Source: Rhizobium sp. RU36D
Lineage (GTDB): Bacteria; Pseudomonadota; Alphaproteobacteria; Rhizobiales; Rhizobiaceae
Assembly: GCF_900176345.1 (NCBI RefSeq)
Contig: NZ_FWXU01000027.1
Location: 1 to 64,000 of the forward strand
Length of the DNA: 64,000 nucleotides
Reading direction: 5' to 3'
A model generated the notes under the pieces. That model was given only the letters and a program-made list of their open reading frames with translations. It did no database searches and was not told the DNA's origin. Numbering within the stretch: the first letter of the stretch is position 1; each line of letters begins with the position of its first letter. This document shows, piece by piece, positions 60,712 to 64,000 of this stretch. A program made the position numbers and the translations under genes.

Positions 60712-61770
60712 TCAGTTCGCCAGCGCGATCCGACCTGCCTCATGCCCGCTGCCCTGCTGGGCGCCGCAACTCCTGCGCACCACCAGATGCGCCGGCGAAA
60801 TCTGCGCCTCCGCATCCGTCGTTCCCGACACGATCTGCTTCAGAAGCAGTTGCGCCGCACGCCGACCCATGCCCTGCGGGTCGATCGACACCGTCGTCAG
60901 AGCCGGCACCGCGGTCTTCGCCTCGATCACGTCGTCGAAGCCGACCACGGCGAAATCCTTGCCCGGCTCGCGGCCCAGGCCCCGCAGCCCGTCACAGACG
61001 CCGAAGGCCACGGCATCGTTGAAGCACAGCGCCGCCGTCGGCCTGTCGGCCAGAAGATGGCAGCGCTCCATGGCCGCCACCCCGCCGGCCCGCGACGGGG
61101 CCGAGGCGATCACCAGGTCTTCGCTCTGTTCCAGCCCGGCCACCGCCATGGCGTCCCGGTAACCGCCAAGCCGCTCGGCAAAGACCGTCGTGTCCGGAAA
61201 GCCGCCAAGAAACGCGATTCTGCGGTGTCCGAGCGATGCCAGATGCAGCACCGCCGCCTTGGCGCCGGCGTGATTGTCCGAAAGCAGCGAGGAGACCTTG
61301 CCGCGCGGAATGTTGCGCACCACAGCAACCACCGGAATGTCGGAGGCCACCAGCGGCTTCATGTCAGCCGCATCCGTGCCGCGCGCGGGCGAGATGATCA
61401 GGCCGGAAATCCCATGCTCGCGCATCGAGACGATGATCTCCCGCTGGCGCTCGGCGCTTTCTCCGGAATTGGCCAGGAACTGCACGAAGCCGGCCGATTG
61501 CAGCGTCATGTCGATGCCGACAGCCAGTTCCGCAAAGAAGCTGTTGGTCAGGTCGTTGACGATGACGCCGATGATCTTGGACTTCGCATTGGACTGCCGG
61601 AGATTGGCCGCACCTCGGTTATAGACATAACCGAGCTCCTTGATGACGGCCGACACCTTGGCACGCGTCGCCTCATTGACCAGCAGACTGCCCTGCAGGA
61701 CCAGGGATACGGTCGATTTCGACACGCCGGCGGCATGCGCAATATCGATCACTGTAACCTTGGCCTTCAC
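60712..61770 (-). CDS. LacI-family transcriptional regulator (second block)
   Basis: The helix-turn-helix is VTVIDIAHAAGVSKSTVSLV, with hinge VIKELGYVYNRGAANLRQ. The sensor domain has IIGVIVNDLTNSFFAEL, GHRRIAFLGGF and the effector-site region ALCFNDAVAFGVCDGL. It lies upstream of the Gfo/Idh/MocA gene and divergent from the DUF993 gene; the intergenic region contains two matching palindromes (61804 and 61984). It probably controls both directions. Confidence 0.9.
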   Translation of the reverse strand: MKAKVTVIDIAHAAGVSKSTVSLVLQGSLLVNEATRAKVSAVIKELGYVYNRGAANLRQSNAKSKIIGVIVNDLTNSFFAELAVGIDMTLQSAGFVQFLANSGESAERQREIIVSMREHGISGLIISPARGTDAADMKPLVASDIPVVAVVRNIPRGKVSSLLSDNHAGAKAAVLHLASLGHRRIAFLGGFPDTTVFAERLGGYRDAMAVAGLEQSEDLVIASAPSRAGGVAAMERCHLLADRPTAALCFNDAVAFGVCDGLRGLGREPGKDFAVVGFDDVIEAKTAVPALTTVSIDPQGMGRRAAQLLLKQIVSGTTDAEAQISPAHLVVRRSCGAQQGSGHEAGRIALAN

Positions 61771-61803
61771 AGGCGCCTCCCGAGCTTTGTTGCCATCAAA
61801 TAA

Positions 61804-61817
61804 TTGGATCGTTCCAA
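61804..61817 (-). promoter_or_regulatory. LacI-type operator, copy 1 (second block)
   Basis: TTGGATCGTTCCAA is a nearly perfect palindrome, 34 bases upstream of the lacI-family start. Its core GATCGTTCCAA recurs inverted at 61984-61999. Confidence 0.65.
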
Positions 61818-61983
61818 TTTTGTCAAGCGGTGCTGATTGCGAAAAATTGAGTTTGGCGACATTGGAAGCGCAAAAGGCGGATTATGGCCTCCGTTAGAAG
61901 GTTGAAGTCGCCAATTTCTCTGCAGGCAATCATTGTCCCTTGGTGTCCGCTCCTCAGTTTACAACCAATATCCACTCTTGAAA

Positions 61984-61999
61984 TTTGGAACGATCTAAA
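61984..61999 (+). promoter_or_regulatory. LacI-type operator, copy 2 (second block)
   Basis: TTTGGAACGATCTAAA shares TTGGAACGATC with the reverse complement of copy 1. It is 31 bases upstream of the DUF993 start and so suits repression of that gene. Confidence 0.65.
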
Positions 62000-62029
62000 T
62001 TATTCAGCGGGAAAGCGGAGGAAACAGCC

Positions 62030-63196
62030 ATGAACCTGACAGTGAGACTGCCCGTTGCGGATGGGTCGGTTGAGAATTATGCCCTGACCGGACGCCCTGT
62101 CGCACGGCCCACCTCACCGCCGCGTTTCAATCGCATTGCCTATGCCGCAGCCCATGTGGTTTCCGATCCCTGGCGTGAGCATGATCCCTGGGGCCGACCG
62201 GCCATCGACTGGGATCGCACCATCGCCTTCCGCCATCACCTCTGGAGCCTCGGCTTCAAGATCGCCGAGGCCATGGATACGTCTCAGCGCGGCATGGGGC
62301 TGGACTGGGCGGGCGCGCAGGAGCTGATCAGCCGCTCGCTTTCGGCCTCGCGCACGGTTGCGGGTGCCGATCTCGCCTGTGGCGCCGGGACAGACCATCT
62401 GTCGCCTGCCGATGCGCGTTCGCTTGAGGATGTGATCGCAGCCTATGAGACGCAGTTGGAGTTCGTGGAGAAGCATGGCGGCCGGGCGATCATGATGGCA
62501 AGCCGGGCGCTGGCGCGCGTGGCGAAATCAGCGGATGACTACCGAGCCGTCTATCGGCGCATTCTCTCCCAGGCCCGCGACAAGGTGGTGCTGCACTGGC
62601 TCGGCCCGATGTTCGATCCGCAATTGTCCGGCTATTGGGGCAGCGATACCTTCGAACTGGCGCTCGAAACCGTTCTGTCGATCATCGAGGAGAACCGGGA
62701 CAAGGTCGAGGGCATCAAGATTTCACTTCTGGACAACGCCAAGGAGATCGCCCTTCGCAAGCGCCTTCCGGCGGGCGTGCTCTGCTTTACCGGCGACGAT
62801 TTCAATTATGCGGACCTGATCGAAGACCATGGCGACGGCTACAGCCACGCGCTGCTGGGGATCTTCGACGCGGTGGCGCCGCAGGCCTCTCCGGCGCTGG
62901 CGTCGCTCGCCCAAGGCGACACGGCGACGTTCCGCGCCGTCCTGCAGCCGACCGTGCCGCTGTCGCGCAAGATCTTCGAGGCCCCAACTCAGTATTACAA
63001 GGCCGGCGTGGTCTTCCTGGCCTGGCTCAACGGCCACCAGGACCACTTCACCATGCCGGCGGGCATGCAGTCGGCCCGTGGCATCCTGCATTATGCCGAG
63101 GTTTTCCGGCTGGCCGACCAGGCCAATGTGCTGGACCGCCCCGATCTTGCGGCGGAGCGCATGGGCCACTTCATGGCCATGCATATCAACGGCTGA
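62030..63196 (+). CDS. DUF993 family (dihydrodipicolinate-synthase-like) protein
   Basis: The 388-aa protein matches DUF993, a TIM-barrel family distantly related to dihydrodipicolinate synthase aldolases. Recognisable segments are RIAYAAAHVV, DWDRTIAFRHHLWSLGFKIA, LHWLGPMFDPQLSGYWGS and the putative Schiff-base strand VEGIKISLLDNAKEI. GGAGGAAACAGCC precedes the ATG at 62030. It is divergent from the LacI gene and converges on the PfkB kinase. A role as aldolase or sugar-acid lyase in the linked pathway is inference. Confidence 0.8.
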   Translation: MNLTVRLPVADGSVENYALTGRPVARPTSPPRFNRIAYAAAHVVSDPWREHDPWGRPAIDWDRTIAFRHHLWSLGFKIAEAMDTSQRGMGLDWAGAQELISRSLSASRTVAGADLACGAGTDHLSPADARSLEDVIAAYETQLEFVEKHGGRAIMMASRALARVAKSADDYRAVYRRILSQARDKVVLHWLGPMFDPQLSGYWGSDTFELALETVLSIIEENRDKVEGIKISLLDNAKEIALRKRLPAGVLCFTGDDFNYADLIEDHGDGYSHALLGIFDAVAPQASPALASLAQGDTATFRAVLQPTVPLSRKIFEAPTQYYKAGVVFLAWLNGHQDHFTMPAGMQSARGILHYAEVFRLADQANVLDRPDLAAERMGHFMAMHING

Positions 63197-63200
63197 GGGC

Positions 63201-64000
63201 TCAGGCGGCCGAGAGAACCGTGGTGCCGCCCACGGCCTGAACCGCAAGGCTGCCGTGGCGGATGCCGGCATGGGTGCAGTCGGCGATGTCGTGTCCCTCA
63301 AGCCAGGCATGGATGAAGCCGGCGTTGAAGGCGTCGCCGGCCCCCGTGGTATCAACCACCGGCACCTGATCTGCCGGTACATGAATGCTACGATCGGCGC
63401 TGCGCACATGGGCGCCGTCGGAGCCGGACTTGAGGGCGACGATCGGGAAAAACTCAGCCAGCTGCGCCACTGCCGCCTGTGGATCGGCGAGGCCGGTGAT
63501 CGCCGTTGCCTCCTCCCGGTTGGGGAGGAAGATATCCACGCCGGCACAGCGTTCCGGCAGCCGGGGATCGCGGATCAGCGTGTCGTCCCAACTAGGGTCT
63601 AGCGAGACCGTCAGTCCACTGGCTTTGGCACGGGTCACGAGATCGGGGATTTCGGCAAGCGTCGCATATTCGGCGATATGGAGATGGCGCGCACGTGGCC
63701 AGGCGAGCGCCGCATCCAGGGTCGCGGGCAAGGCCGTACCCGCCCGCTTGGAGAGAAAGGACCGCTCCTGACCGACCACCGCGGCAACGGTGACCTGCGG
63801 GCCCGCATCGTCGGCGTGATCGAGGAAACCGAGATCGACACCGCTATTGCGCACTTGCGGAGCGATGGCCAGGGACAAGGCATCCGTTCCGAGCCGTGAC
63901 AGGAGCGCGGTGTGGCGACCCGTATGCACCATATGGGCGGCCGCGATGAAGGCCCCGCCGCCGGCAACGATGTCCATGCGCTCGGCAAAACTCTCGCGAC
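63201..64000 (-). CDS. PfkB/ribokinase-family sugar kinase (5' end outside window)
   Basis: The visible 266 codons include the N-terminal glycine motif VAGGGAFIAAAHMVHTGRH, SLDPSWDD, VDIFLPNREEATAITGL and the catalytic PfkB signature VDTTGAGDAFNAGFIHAWLEG in two parts, with the base Asp in GAGDAF. The frame stays open to the right edge with RESFAER before the first Met, so the true start is beyond 64000. It likely phosphorylates the sugar of the second LacI block. It converges on the DUF993 gene. Confidence 0.88.
   Translation of the reverse strand, partial: RESFAERMDIVAGGGAFIAAAHMVHTGRHTALLSRLGTDALSLAIAPQVRNSGVDLGFLDHADDAGPQVTVAAVVGQERSFLSKRAGTALPATLDAALAWPRARHLHIAEYATLAEIPDLVTRAKASGLTVSLDPSWDDTLIRDPRLPERCAGVDIFLPNREEATAITGLADPQAAVAQLAEFFPIVALKSGSDGAHVRSADRSIHVPADQVPVVDTTGAGDAFNAGFIHAWLEGHDIADCTHAGIRHGSLAVQAVGGTTVLSAA

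Overview
The window joins two different kinds of DNA from one alphaproteobacterium, most likely a member of the Rhizobiales (Rhizobium/Agrobacterium group). The lineage call rests on a TIGR02300 (FYDLN acid) protein, a DUF6665 protein, a cmk-rpsA pair, a RIME-type intergenic palindrome mosaic and a small RNA with three anti-Shine-Dalgarno loops of the rhizobial alpha-r14 type.

Positions 1 to about 30.73 kb are the right-hand part of an integrated mobile element. It abuts the 3' end of tRNA-Ala(GGC) at 30727-30802. The neighbouring large serine recombinase gene runs into the antisense strand of that tRNA, so the tRNA end is the likely attachment site. The element carries a VirD4/TraG-type coupling protein followed by a run of small membrane proteins (1.9-7.0 kb), ArdC antirestriction (20.6-21.5 kb), two resolvase-type recombinases, two toxin-antitoxin pairs (TacAT, ParDE) and an IS fragment at the left edge. 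No relaxase, type IV secretion channel or left attachment site is visible, so the element continues to the left.

The cargo is a defence island. (i) A type III CBASS operon at 10.07-14.01 kb encodes a CdnC-like cyclase, HORMA, TRIP13-like Cap6 and a Cap4 (nuclease-SAVED) effector. It faces a divergent CapH-like repressor and CapP-like ImmA/IrrE protease across a promoter with palindromic operators. (ii) A tightly overlapping four-gene operon at 23.7-27.4 kb encodes an unknown 189-aa protein, a QueC-like PP-loop enzyme, an HTH-ImmA/IrrE fusion and a PIN-like protein. I do not recognise it as a described system, and it is the best novelty candidate. (iii) A 4-fold beta-flower protein precedes a CHAT protease at 15.8-18.4 kb. 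(iv) Two further zinc-ribbon proteins stand alone: one with a HEPN-like Rx4H motif, one fused to a gamma-glutamylcyclotransferase domain. A candidate structured RNA with an intrinsic terminator lies upstream of ardC.

From 30.73 kb onward the sequence is host chromosome. First come housekeeping genes: TIGR02300, a LAS-type peptidase, cmk, rpsA, a NAMPT-type phosphoribosyltransferase, RNase D, a phosphonate-monoester-hydrolase-like enzyme, the alpha-r14 sRNA and a phosphohexomutase. Then follow two LacI-controlled catabolic blocks. Block one (44.7-55.7 kb) is a carbohydrate ABC transporter with two GMC oxidoreductases, an SDR and glycerate 2-kinase, all on the minus strand and divergent from a LacI regulator. 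Block two (55.8-64 kb) is LacI, a Gfo/Idh/MocA dehydrogenase, CoA-transferase, enoyl-CoA hydratase and aldehyde dehydrogenase, divergent from a DUF993 aldolase-like protein that converges on a PfkB sugar kinase cut by the window edge. Each LacI intergenic region has a matching pair of operator-like boxes.
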